Assembly: GCF_021502655.1 (NCBI RefSeq) | Contig: NZ_JAKFFT010000009.1 | Span: 310,001 to 374,000, forward strand | DNA length: 64,000 nt | Direction: 5' to 3' | DNA from: Dyadobacter sp. CY347 | GTDB taxonomy: Bacteria; Bacteroidota; Bacteroidia; Cytophagales; Spirosomataceae | Shown here: one piece after another, positions 44,132 to 52,791 of the stretch | Layout: each line of letters begins with the position of its first letter | Position numbering within the stretch: the first letter of the stretch is position 1 | Program-made: the position numbers and the translations under genes | The notes under the pieces: model-generated | Database searches by the model: none | What the model saw: the letters and a program-made list of their open reading frames with translations, nothing else | Told to the model about the DNA's origin: nothing

Positions 44132-45949
44132 CTATTTGATTTTACTTCCGAGCCAGTCTTTACGGAATTTTTTCATTTCCTCGGTCACAGGCAAGTTCGC
44201 CGTTTCGTTCAATTCTACGATCCATTTCGGATTTTCCATCAATGTGATCATGCCTAGTTTAACATTCTCGCGGTGTCGATATTCGATGCTAATTTCCTCT
44301 CCGGGCTTGTGTGCATTGAGGATGGCGTTTAATTCTGCTTGTGTCGGTACAGCCTTTCCATCCAGTTTCAGGATCTGATCGTCAATGTCCAGTCCTGCCA
44401 TGTATAATGGTGAATCAATAATTGTGTTGGATAAAACAGTGAGCCCCGTTCCCTCACCATACCGGACATCGCCGATCCATGCTCTTCCCGCAAATTGCTT
44501 TTTCAATGTAAATCCGGCCATTTGCAGCAAGGGAGCATAGTCGAACCATTCGTGACCATTGACATATTTGGCAAAAAAACCTTCTGCAAACGATTTATCC
44601 TTGCTATAAGCAACCAGCACTTCGGCCAGGTCGCTGACCTGATAAGCTATTTCCGGCTTTCCGAATTTTTGCCAAACCGCTTGCATGTATCCGTCAAGAG
44701 TGAGTCCGCGCGTTCGCAATTGCAGATCGAGCGCTAACGCGATGGAAGCGCCATACGGATAGTAGGACGTGTAAATGTTAGGATAATTGGTCTTGTCAAT
44801 GGAGACACCCGCATCAACAAAAATCGCATTCGTACTGGCCTGAACAGGTGAAATACGCTTGGCCCCTGCTGTATTTTCTTTTGTGTTAACCAAAAAACTT
44901 AATGTCTGGGAATACTCTTCGGGCGAATCGAAACCTGCGCGGGCAAGGATAAGATCACCGTAATATTGCGTGAAACCTTCGGCGAACCAAAGTTCCAAAC
45001 TCATGTTGCTCTTTTCGAAATTGAATGGTTCGAGCGTTTTTGGACGTATGCGTTCTACGTTCCAGGCGTGGAAAAATTCATGGGAAAATACGCCCAGGAG
45101 ATTATTCGACGCATTAAAGGCAATTGGAATAGAGATCATTGTGCTATTCCGGTGCTCCATTCCATCGCCACGCACGTAGGGATTAATGCTTGCAAGAAAT
45201 GTATATTGGCCGAAATCAAATGCCGGAAATTCGCCAAAGACCATCTGACTTTCCTGCGTAATGCGTTTGATCTTTGCAGCAAAACCGTCTGCTAGTGAAT
45301 CACTTCCGCTAATTTCAAGTGCTAATTTAAACTTAGCAGGCTTTTTGTCCGGGTTATTCAATGTCCATTCCTTAATAGTCAGCTTTCCGATCTTGATCGG
45401 AGAGTCCATAAAATATTGCAGGTCCGACGCGCTGAATGTGTTGGGCTGTGCAGTGGCTTTAAGTTGGGTGGCAATGGTCCATTTCCCTTCTTTCGGTAAA
45501 TTAAATTTTACTTCAATCGGCGCTTTCTGCAATTCTTTTACCCATAAAAAAGTCGCAGGCGCATTCAAATGGATGCTGTTCTGATCCAGACCTGCATATG
45601 TCCCGTCGGCGTGATTGGCATAAAGCGTGTATTGTACTTTTACAAAACCATTCAATCCTGAAACCTTATAAACGTCCCCGTCAACGCGCTGGATGGCAAT
45701 TTCCTGGCCTGCCTTATCCAGTGCTTTCACATCATAAACATTCTTCCCGTACTCATGCGTGGCGTAGCGCCCGGGCGACGAGCGGCTCATGCGAAATGTC
45801 AGCTCCTTTTGCGGAACCTCAGTAACCGTTACAGCGATGTTGGCTTCGTGGTGAACGAGGTTTGGAAAGGAAACTTCATAATTGATCTTCTGCGCAAAAG
45901 CGCTGCCCACAAAGAATGGAAGCGAAAACAGGTAAATAAGTTTTTTCAT
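44132..45949 (-). CDS. M61 family metallopeptidase with PDZ domain
   Basis: A 605-residue exported peptidase (signal MKKLIYLFSLPFFVGSAFAQ). The N-terminal M61 domain is beta-rich; the zinc site HEFFHAWN (HExxH) with the following ELWFAEGFTQYYGDL (E ligand) is intact, the arrangement of glycyl aminopeptidases. A C-terminal PDZ domain (~495-565: GLTVLSNTIIDSPLYMAGLDIDDQILKLDGKAV) follows. It probably trims peptides in the periplasm. It is divergent from the DUF1080 gene. It ends close to the bidirectional terminator at 44078. Confidence 0.92.
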   Translation of the reverse strand: MKKLIYLFSLPFFVGSAFAQKINYEVSFPNLVHHEANIAVTVTEVPQKELTFRMSRSSPGRYATHEYGKNVYDVKALDKAGQEIAIQRVDGDVYKVSGLNGFVKVQYTLYANHADGTYAGLDQNSIHLNAPATFLWVKELQKAPIEVKFNLPKEGKWTIATQLKATAQPNTFSASDLQYFMDSPIKIGKLTIKEWTLNNPDKKPAKFKLALEISGSDSLADGFAAKIKRITQESQMVFGEFPAFDFGQYTFLASINPYVRGDGMEHRNSTMISIPIAFNASNNLLGVFSHEFFHAWNVERIRPKTLEPFNFEKSNMSLELWFAEGFTQYYGDLILARAGFDSPEEYSQTLSFLVNTKENTAGAKRISPVQASTNAIFVDAGVSIDKTNYPNIYTSYYPYGASIALALDLQLRTRGLTLDGYMQAVWQKFGKPEIAYQVSDLAEVLVAYSKDKSFAEGFFAKYVNGHEWFDYAPLLQMAGFTLKKQFAGRAWIGDVRYGEGTGLTVLSNTIIDSPLYMAGLDIDDQILKLDGKAVPTQAELNAILNAHKPGEEISIEYRHRENVKLGMITLMENPKWIVELNETANLPVTEEMKKFRKDWLGSKIK

Positions 45950-46086
45950 AGCAATGATAAATTCAAAATCGAAGCGGTCAATTTAGTCCTAATCTTCTAA
46001 ATTTAATATGGCAGTGATTGCACTCAGCCGATAATTGCTTAATTTTTACGTTCTAAATGATATTCAAACCTGAAATAAGCTTATTA

Positions 46087-46776
46087 ATGAAACAAATACT
46101 TTTGCCCTTATGCATGCTTTTTCTGACCATTTCCCAACAAGCGCAAAGCCAGACGAAAACACTTTTTAATGGTAAAGACCTGAAAGGCTGGCACATTGAC
46201 GTCCCGGATATGGACAAGGATCCGGCGTTGAAAACTCCGTTCATAGTGCGTAATGGTCTGTTGGTAAGCCTGGGATCGCCCGGCGGGCATTTGATTACGG
46301 ATGGTCAGTATGAGAACTTCCGTTTCACATTTCAATATCGCTTTGCCGGCAAGCCTGGCAATTGCGGCGCGCTTGTTTTCGTTTCTACGCCCAGGGCTCT
46401 TTACGAAATGTTCCCGAAATCCATTGAAGTGCAGCTGATGAACCAGAATGCCGGTGATTTCTGGTGTATACAGGAAGACATTACCGTGCCGGATATGGAG
46501 AAAAGGCGCGGCCCGAAAGAAAAGTGGGGTGTTAACGGGGATAAATTAAGAAGGATCCCGAACCTGACAGACAGCACAGAAAAACCGCTGGGCGAATGGA
46601 ATTCCATGACGATCGAATGCGTTGAAAATTCAATTAAAGTTTGGTTGAACGGAGTGATGGTTAACCATGGTTATAATGCAACAGCTCAGAAAGGTCAGAT
46701 TGCCTTGCAGTCGGAAGGATCGGAGGTTGAGTTTAAGGAAGTCAAAGTTGCGGCTATTAAATCTTTCTCGAAATAA
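46087..46776 (+). CDS. DUF1080 (3-keto-disaccharide hydrolase-type) secreted protein
   Basis: From ATG 46087, a 229-residue exported protein (signal MKQILLPLCMLFLTISQQAQS). The DUF1080 beta-sandwich starts LFNGKDLKGWHIDVPDM and includes FRFTFQYRF, NCGALVF (N.G..F block), FPKSIEVQLMNQNAGDFW and NSMTIECVENSIKVWLNG, the LamG-like pattern. Some members hydrolyse 3-keto-glycosides; others are uncharacterised. An upstream start at 46057 would precede the signal. Its stop touches the start of lspA with no gap, so the two are co-transcribed. Confidence 0.88.
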   Translation: MKQILLPLCMLFLTISQQAQSQTKTLFNGKDLKGWHIDVPDMDKDPALKTPFIVRNGLLVSLGSPGGHLITDGQYENFRFTFQYRFAGKPGNCGALVFVSTPRALYEMFPKSIEVQLMNQNAGDFWCIQEDITVPDMEKRRGPKEKWGVNGDKLRRIPNLTDSTEKPLGEWNSMTIECVENSIKVWLNGVMVNHGYNATAQKGQIALQSEGSEVEFKEVKVAAIKSFSK

Positions 46777-47289
46777 ATGTTTGAAATTAAATCGGACCGG
46801 CTGATCAGGAACATTGCGTTTTTTTTAATTCTCCTTTCCAATTTCGGCTGCGACCAGATATCGAAGGATGTTATTCGCAAAAATGTCGGCTTTTACGAAA
46901 CGATCAGTGTTGTAGAAAACATTGTGACGATCACTTATGTAGAAAATACTGGGGCTTTCCTTAGCATTGGCGCGGGGCTTCCGCACACATTGAAGGTTAT
47001 TTTGCTTTCGGTTATTCCGCTCATCGTGCTCTTTTTCGGCGTTGCCTACATATTATTAAAAAGAAACCTGACGCTGATGAGCGCGCTGGCGCTGAGCTTT
47101 GCGATTGGCGGCGGCATCGGCAACATTTACGACCGGCTGATCCACGGCTCGGTCACCGATTTTCTGCACATTAACTTAGGCTTTTTTCAAACCGGCATTT
47201 TCAACATGGCCGATGTTTCGATCATGATGGGAATGTTCATCTTTTTTATCCAGTCGTATACAAGACAAAAGGCCCGGATTCTGCGTTAA
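46777..47289 (+). CDS. lspA: Lipoprotein signal peptidase (signal peptidase II)
   Basis: A 170-residue membrane protease that cuts prolipoprotein signal peptides at the lipidated cysteine. Four membrane helices are visible, with the family motifs: CDQISKDVI (25-33), VENTGAFLSI, GNIYDRLIHGSVTDF with catalytic D128, and FNMADVSI with D146. It starts immediately after the DUF1080 stop, an unusual partner. A strong terminator (47301-47340) follows, so it ends the transcript. Confidence 0.93.
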   Translation: MFEIKSDRLIRNIAFFLILLSNFGCDQISKDVIRKNVGFYETISVVENIVTITYVENTGAFLSIGAGLPHTLKVILLSVIPLIVLFFGVAYILLKRNLTLMSALALSFAIGGGIGNIYDRLIHGSVTDFLHINLGFFQTGIFNMADVSIMMGMFIFFIQSYTRQKARILR

Positions 47290-47300
47290 GCAAATGCTTT

Positions 47301-47340
47301 ATAATGCAAAAAACTCCTTCGCAGGAGTTTTTTGCATTAT
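47301..47340. terminator. Bidirectional terminator between lspA and acnA
   Basis: A perfect 18-bp stem (47301-47318 with 47323-47340; core AAAAAACTCCT/AGGAGTTTTTT) around the loop TCGC. T-rich on either strand, it can end both lspA and the convergent aconitase gene (stop at 47356). Confidence 0.92.
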
Positions 47341-47355
47341 AAACTGGTTCAACGA

Positions 47356-49626
47356 TTACGCTGCAGCAACCGATTTACGAATAATATTCAATGCAGAGCC
47401 TGCTTTGAACCATTCGATCTGCTGCTCATTGTAAGTATGATTTACGGGAATTTCTTCGTTTGTACCATCCGCATGATGCAGAACAATCGTTAGCGGTTGT
47501 CCTTCTGCAAAAGTTTCCAGTCCGACAATATCAATGGTATCGTCTTCCTGAATCTTGTCATAGTCAGTTGTGTTTGCAAACGTCAATGCGAGCATTCCCT
47601 GCTTTTTGAGGTTGGTTTCGTGGATACGGGCAAATGACTTCGTCAGGATTGCGCGCACGCCAAGGAAACGAGGCTCCATCGCTGCATGTTCGCGGGACGA
47701 TCCTTCACCGTAGTTTTCATCACCCACAACGATTGTCCCGATGCCATGTGCTTTGTAATCACGCTGCACCGCAGGAACTTCTGCATATTGGTTAGTAAGC
47801 TGGTTTTTAATGGTGTTGGTTTTCTCGTTATAATAGTTAACCGCACCAATCAGCATGTTATTTGAGATATTATCAAGGTGTCCACGGTATTTCAACCAGG
47901 GACCAGCCATTGAAATATGGTCAGTTGTACATTTACCTTTTGCCTTAATGAGGAGTTTCAAACCTTTCAGATCCGTTCCTTCCCACTCAGCAAATGGTTC
48001 TAATAATTGCAAACGATCAGAAGTTGGGCTTACCAAAACCTGAACCTGACTAGGATCTTCGGCAGGAGCCTGATAACCGGCATCTTCTACTGCATATCCC
48101 CGGATTGGCTGCTCCAAACCGGTTGGCTCATCAAGCATTACTTCAATGCCTTCCGAATTAACAAGCGTATCCGTGCGAGGGTCGAAAGTAAGCCGACCGG
48201 CAATGGCCAGTGCAGTTACGATTTCCGGCGAAGCTACGAATGAGTGCGTATTAGGGTTACCATCCGCCCGTTTCGAGAAGTTACGGTTGAATGATGTAAT
48301 AATTGAGTTTTTCTCACCTTTCTCAGCACCATGACGTGCCCACTGACCGATACAAGGTCCGCAAGCATTAGCCAGCACAACTCCGCCGATTTTAGCAAAT
48401 GTATCCAGGTAACCATCCCGCTCCACCGTATAGCGAACGAGTTCCGAACCTGGCGTAATGGTGTATTCTGAGCTTACTGTCAGTTTTTTATCCACTGCCT
48501 GCTGCGCTAATGACGCCGCGCGGCTCACATCTTCATAACTTGAATTCGTACATGAACCGATCAAACCGACAGAAAGCACTTCCGGCCATCCGTTTTCTCT
48601 CACCGCAGTCGCGAATTTAGAAAGCGGCCAAGCCAAATCCGGTGTAAATGGTCCGTTTACGTGCGGTTCCAATGTTGAAAGATCCAGTTCGATCAATTGA
48701 TCAAAATAGGTTGCAGGATCTGCATAAACCTCCTCATCAGAGCGCAGATATTCTTTAATGTTGTCCGCTGCGTCTGCGATTTCAGCTCTTTCCGTTGCTC
48801 TCAGATAAGCTGCGCTTCTTGCATCATAGGCAAAAATGGAGGTTGTAGCCCCAATCTCAGCACCCATGTTACAAATCGTCGCCTTACCTGTTGCTGAAAT
48901 GCTTTCAGCTCCGTCGCCAAAATATTCAACAATGTATCCTGTTCCGCCTTTTACAGTCAACTGACCTGCAACCCAAAGAATTACATCTTTTGCAGCAGTC
49001 CAGCCGCTTAGCTTGCCAGTCAGTTTCACACCGATAAGGCGGGGCATTTTGAGCTCCCATGCCAAACCGGACATGACATCACTGGCATCAGCACCACCCA
49101 CACCAATCGCGATCATTCCCAAACCACCCGCATTAGGCGTGTGAGAATCGGTTCCGATCATCATACCGCCTGGAAACGCGTAGTTTTCAAGCACAACCTG
49201 ATGTATGATCCCAGCGCCCGCGCGCCAGAAGCCTAAGCCGTATTTATTGGAAACGGAAGAAAGGAAATCATAAACCTCCTTGTTCTTGTCAACCGCGTTT
49301 TTCAAATCCTGCGTGGCACCTACTTCCGCCTGGATCAGGTGATCGCAATGCACTGTTGATGGAACCGCAACCTGAGGCCTTCCGGCTTGCATGAATTGCA
49401 AAAGCGCCATTTGGGCCGTTGCATCCTGCATAGCAACACGGTCGGGAGCAAAATCCACGTAGGACTTGCCCCGTTCGTAAACTTGTGTAGGGGTTCCTTC
49501 CCACAAATGGGAATATAAAATCTTTTCTGCAAGCGTTAAAGGCCGCCCCTCTATCTTACGAGCAGCTTCTACCCTTTCCTGCATACGGGCATAAACGCCC
49601 TTAATCATGTCTAAGTCAAAAGCCAT
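47356..49626 (-). CDS. acnA: Aconitate hydratase, mitochondrial type
   Basis: A 756-residue TCA-cycle enzyme that interconverts citrate and isocitrate through a [4Fe-4S] cluster. The cluster cysteines are visible in [13 protein letters not shown] and [10 protein letters not shown]; substrate-binding blocks such as [24 protein letters not shown] and [11 protein letters not shown] are intact. Length and motifs match the mitochondrial-type aconitase (TIGR01340-like) typical of Bacteroidota rather than E. coli AcnA (~890 residues). It follows acnB by 57 bases on the same strand, so both aconitases are probably in one operon. Confidence 0.93.
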   Translation of the reverse strand: MAFDLDMIKGVYARMQERVEAARKIEGRPLTLAEKILYSHLWEGTPTQVYERGKSYVDFAPDRVAMQDATAQMALLQFMQAGRPQVAVPSTVHCDHLIQAEVGATQDLKNAVDKNKEVYDFLSSVSNKYGLGFWRAGAGIIHQVVLENYAFPGGMMIGTDSHTPNAGGLGMIAIGVGGADASDVMSGLAWELKMPRLIGVKLTGKLSGWTAAKDVILWVAGQLTVKGGTGYIVEYFGDGAESISATGKATICNMGAEIGATTSIFAYDARSAAYLRATERAEIADAADNIKEYLRSDEEVYADPATYFDQLIELDLSTLEPHVNGPFTPDLAWPLSKFATAVRENGWPEVLSVGLIGSCTNSSYEDVSRAASLAQQAVDKKLTVSSEYTITPGSELVRYTVERDGYLDTFAKIGGVVLANACGPCIGQWARHGAEKGEKNSIITSFNRNFSKRADGNPNTHSFVASPEIVTALAIAGRLTFDPRTDTLVNSEGIEVMLDEPTGLEQPIRGYAVEDAGYQAPAEDPSQVQVLVSPTSDRLQLLEPFAEWEGTDLKGLKLLIKAKGKCTTDHISMAGPWLKYRGHLDNISNNMLIGAVNYYNEKTNTIKNQLTNQYAEVPAVQRDYKAHGIGTIVVGDENYGEGSSREHAAMEPRFLGVRAILTKSFARIHETNLKKQGMLALTFANTTDYDKIQEDDTIDIVGLETFAEGQPLTIVLHHADGTNEEIPVNHTYNEQQIEWFKAGSALNIIRKSVAAA

Positions 49627-49683
49627 AGTAATTTTTATTTATGCGAATACATTCACACGCGTCAACAACTGTGCCAGTATGGA

Positions 49684-52455
49684 TTATCTTGCCAATTGCT
49701 TAACCGGTGGTGCAAACTTGGTCAGGTCAATGCCCACCACCGCTGCTTTATATTCATTGATATTAGGAATGCGGCCAAGAATTGCGGACAAAACCACAAC
49801 CGGCGTCGACGCCAGCAGCGATTCTCCTTTTTTACGATCCGAATCTTCAACAACCCTTCCCTGGAAAAGACGGGTCGAAGTGGCCAGAACCGTATCGCCT
49901 TTGGCCGCTTTTTCCTGGTTACCCATGCAAAGGTTACAGCCCGGACGTTCCAGGTACATCATATTTTCATACTCTGTACGTGCTGCAACTTTTGGAGCGC
50001 TGTCGTTGAATTCAAAACCGGAGTATTTCTGCAAAACATCCCAGTCACCTTCGTTTTTAAGCTCTTCTACTATATTATATGTAGGTGCTGCTACTACAAG
50101 CGGCGCGCGGAACTCCACTTTGCCTCGCTGTTCTTCCAGGTTGCGCAGCATTTGAGACACAATTTTCAAATCCCCTTTGTGCACCATGCAAGAACCTACA
50201 AAACCCAGATCCACTTTTTTGTCTTCTCCGTAATACGAGAGCGCCCGGATCGTATCGTGCGTGTAACGCTTCGATACATCTTTATTATTAACATCCGGAT
50301 CCGCGATCATTGGTTCCACGATCACATCCAGGTCGATCACGACCTCGGCGTAATATTTGGCATTGGCATCAGGGACCAGCGCAGGTTTTTCACCTGATTT
50401 GATTTCAGCAATGCGCTTATCTGCTTTATTGATCAAACCTTGTAAAACCTGCTTATGATTTTCCATGCCTTTATCGATCATGATCTGGATCCTGCCTTTG
50501 GCAATTTCCAGTGATTCTATCAATGTGTCGTCTTCGGAAATACAGATGGAAGCTTTCGCCTTCATTTCTGCGGTCCAGTCAGTAAATGTGAATGCCTGAT
50601 CCGCCGGAAGCGTTCCCAAATGCACTTCAATGATGCGCCCCTGGAATACGTTTTCACCACCGAATTTTTGAAGCATCTGCGCTTGCGTGGCATGAACCAC
50701 ATCACGGAAATCCATGTGATCCTTCATGTCGCCCTTGAATGTTACTTTCACGGATTCAGGGATCGGCATGGAAGCTTCGCCCGTTGCCAATGCAAGTGCA
50801 ACGGTTCCTGAGTCAGCACCAAAAGCAACGCCTTTGGACATTCTTGTATGTGAATCGCCACCGATGATGATGGCCCATTCGTCAATGGTAATGTCGTTCA
50901 GCACTTTATGGATCACGTCCGTCATGGCGTGGTATTCCCCTTTCGGGTCACGGGCGGTGATCAAACCAAAATCATTCATGAACTTCATGAGCTTTGGAAT
51001 ATTAGCCTGCGCTTTTTTATCCCAAACAGAAGCCGTATGACAGCCAGACTGATATGCCCCATCCACGATAGGTGAAATGGTCGTTGCGGCCATCGATTCC
51101 AGTTCCTGCGCGGTCATCAAACCAGTCGTATCCTGTGAACCGACAATGTTAACCTCCACACGAACATCCGAACCGGCATGCAACACTTTACCCGGCGTAA
51201 TGCCGACAGCATTTCTATTGAATATTTTTTCAACCGCTGTCAAACCTTGTCCTTCGTTGGAAATTTCTTTTGAAGGAGCAAATACAAGCGGAATTTCGAT
51301 GCCCAAGATCTTGGATGCAATCGTCTGGATTTTTTTACCAAAAACAATGGCATATGAACCGCCTGCTCTGATGAATTCCTTTTTCTGAGGCGTAAGCGCT
51401 TTCGAAATGTCAATCAGTTCGCGGTCGCCTTGATATAGTTTTTTAGTTTTTGTATTAATGGTCAGCACAGTGCCCGTTTCTACAGAGTAAACCTCTTCAA
51501 GAATTGGATCACCATTCTCATTGCGGACAACAGCACCATTTTCATCAACTTTTTTAACCCAGTTTTTCAGGTCAATTCCAATTCCGCCTGTCACATCAAC
51601 CGTGGTAAGGAAAATCGGGGAAATGCCGTTTGTTCCGCCAACAATCGGAGCAATGTTCACAAATGGAATGTAAGGGCTGGCCTGTTTACCCGTCCACAAA
51701 GCCACATTGTTCACGCCCGACATCCTGGATGAACCTACACCCATTGTTCCTTTTTCAGCGATCAGCATCACGCTTTTGCCCGGATGTTGTTCCTGCAATG
51801 CCTGAATTTGGTTCTGCGCTTGCGGCGTGATCATGCATTTACCATGCAACTCGCGGTCGGAACGCGAATGCGCCTGGTTGCCCGGAGACAGCAAATCCGT
51901 AGAAATGTCGCCCTCGCCGGCAATGAAAGTGACGATCTGAATTTCCTCAGGCACTTCGGGCAGATTCGTAAAGAACTCGGCCTGCGCGTAGCTGCGGATA
52001 ATGTCTTTCGCGATCTCATTATCGCTTTTGAATGCTTCTTTTAAACGGTCTATATCGGCGTCGTAAAGGAAAACCTGTGTCTTCAAGACCTCAGCGGCTT
52101 GCCCTGCGATCGTAATGTCATCGCCCAGTGCCAGGTCCAGCAAAACTTCAATGGAAGGACCGCCTTTCATGTGAGACAAAAGCTCAAATGCAAAAGTTGG
52201 CGTGATCTCCGGCAATACGGATTCCCCGAGAATGATTTCCTTCAGGAAGCGTGCTTTTACACTCGCAGCGCTTGTGGTTCCGGGTAATGTGTTGTAAATA
52301 AAAAATTTAAGAGAGTCTTCGCGATGCGCGTTATTGACATCCTTGATCTGTGCAATGATTTCGCCCAGCAATTCAGCGCCGTCTATCGGCTTAGGATGAA
52401 GTCCCTGGGTTGCTCTTTCTTCAATCTCCTTAATGTAATCGTTATAAATGTTCAT
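49684..52455 (-). CDS. acnB: Bifunctional aconitate hydratase 2/2-methylisocitrate dehydratase (AcnB)
   Basis: A 923-residue aconitase of the B type. The N-terminal HEAT-like domain (LDLALGDDITIAGQAAEVLK) precedes the catalytic domains; the cluster cysteines are in LGFVGSCMVHKGDL and PGCNLCMGNQ, and GGDSHTR is present. AcnB also acts on 2-methylisocitrate and can bind mRNA as apo-protein in other bacteria. It is the first gene of the acnB-acnA pair; the 336-base gap upstream holds its promoter, which I could not locate. Confidence 0.93.
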   Translation of the reverse strand: MNIYNDYIKEIEERATQGLHPKPIDGAELLGEIIAQIKDVNNAHREDSLKFFIYNTLPGTTSAASVKARFLKEIILGESVLPEITPTFAFELLSHMKGGPSIEVLLDLALGDDITIAGQAAEVLKTQVFLYDADIDRLKEAFKSDNEIAKDIIRSYAQAEFFTNLPEVPEEIQIVTFIAGEGDISTDLLSPGNQAHSRSDRELHGKCMITPQAQNQIQALQEQHPGKSVMLIAEKGTMGVGSSRMSGVNNVALWTGKQASPYIPFVNIAPIVGGTNGISPIFLTTVDVTGGIGIDLKNWVKKVDENGAVVRNENGDPILEEVYSVETGTVLTINTKTKKLYQGDRELIDISKALTPQKKEFIRAGGSYAIVFGKKIQTIASKILGIEIPLVFAPSKEISNEGQGLTAVEKIFNRNAVGITPGKVLHAGSDVRVEVNIVGSQDTTGLMTAQELESMAATTISPIVDGAYQSGCHTASVWDKKAQANIPKLMKFMNDFGLITARDPKGEYHAMTDVIHKVLNDITIDEWAIIIGGDSHTRMSKGVAFGADSGTVALALATGEASMPIPESVKVTFKGDMKDHMDFRDVVHATQAQMLQKFGGENVFQGRIIEVHLGTLPADQAFTFTDWTAEMKAKASICISEDDTLIESLEIAKGRIQIMIDKGMENHKQVLQGLINKADKRIAEIKSGEKPALVPDANAKYYAEVVIDLDVIVEPMIADPDVNNKDVSKRYTHDTIRALSYYGEDKKVDLGFVGSCMVHKGDLKIVSQMLRNLEEQRGKVEFRAPLVVAAPTYNIVEELKNEGDWDVLQKYSGFEFNDSAPKVAARTEYENMMYLERPGCNLCMGNQEKAAKGDTVLATSTRLFQGRVVEDSDRKKGESLLASTPVVVLSAILGRIPNINEYKAAVVGIDLTKFAPPVKQLAR

Positions 52456-52791
52456 AGTGAAAGTTTCAATATACGCCTCTTTATTTTGGAAGAATTCATG
52501 TCAATAAAACACGCGAAAATACAAATTTGCAGCATATACGCAGGCGTAACAGGTGTTTTTCGGCATTATTTAGCATCATTATATACTAAGGACGCATTTA
52601 AATAACCTCGCCCTGAATCTTTTTGTTCTTACAGCCGGGATATTTAGGAAATTATTTCAAAAAGGCCGAACCGGGCCTGCCGCATTATCGGCGATTTTAG
52701 ATTACCTTTTCAGCGGCACTTTGATTTTTTGCAGGATTGTACCCTATATTTGGACATTCAAAGTGCTACAAGATCCCTTAAATCCAAAGTT
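52456..52791. other. 336-base divergent intergenic region between acnB and topA
   Basis: No gene is seen here. The topA-proximal end holds a well-formed promoter (52720-52752). On the acnB side the sequence is AT-rich with two ATATACGC copies but no clear -33/-7 pair. A short hairpin-forming AGGCC...GGCCT sits near 52664-52678. Nothing else is recognised. Confidence 0.6.
52720..52752 (+). promoter_or_regulatory. topA promoter
   Basis: TTTG (52720-52723), a 21-base spacer and TATATTTG (52745-52752) fit the Bacteroidota consensus TTTG-N19-21-TAnnTTTG. The start codon is 39 bases downstream (52792), giving a leader of about 30 bases. Confidence 0.65.

Noticed and set aside
49696-50397. 233-residue plus-strand frame within acnB
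   Set aside because: Shadow frame of the aconitase gene; the acnB frame has cluster cysteines and full length.
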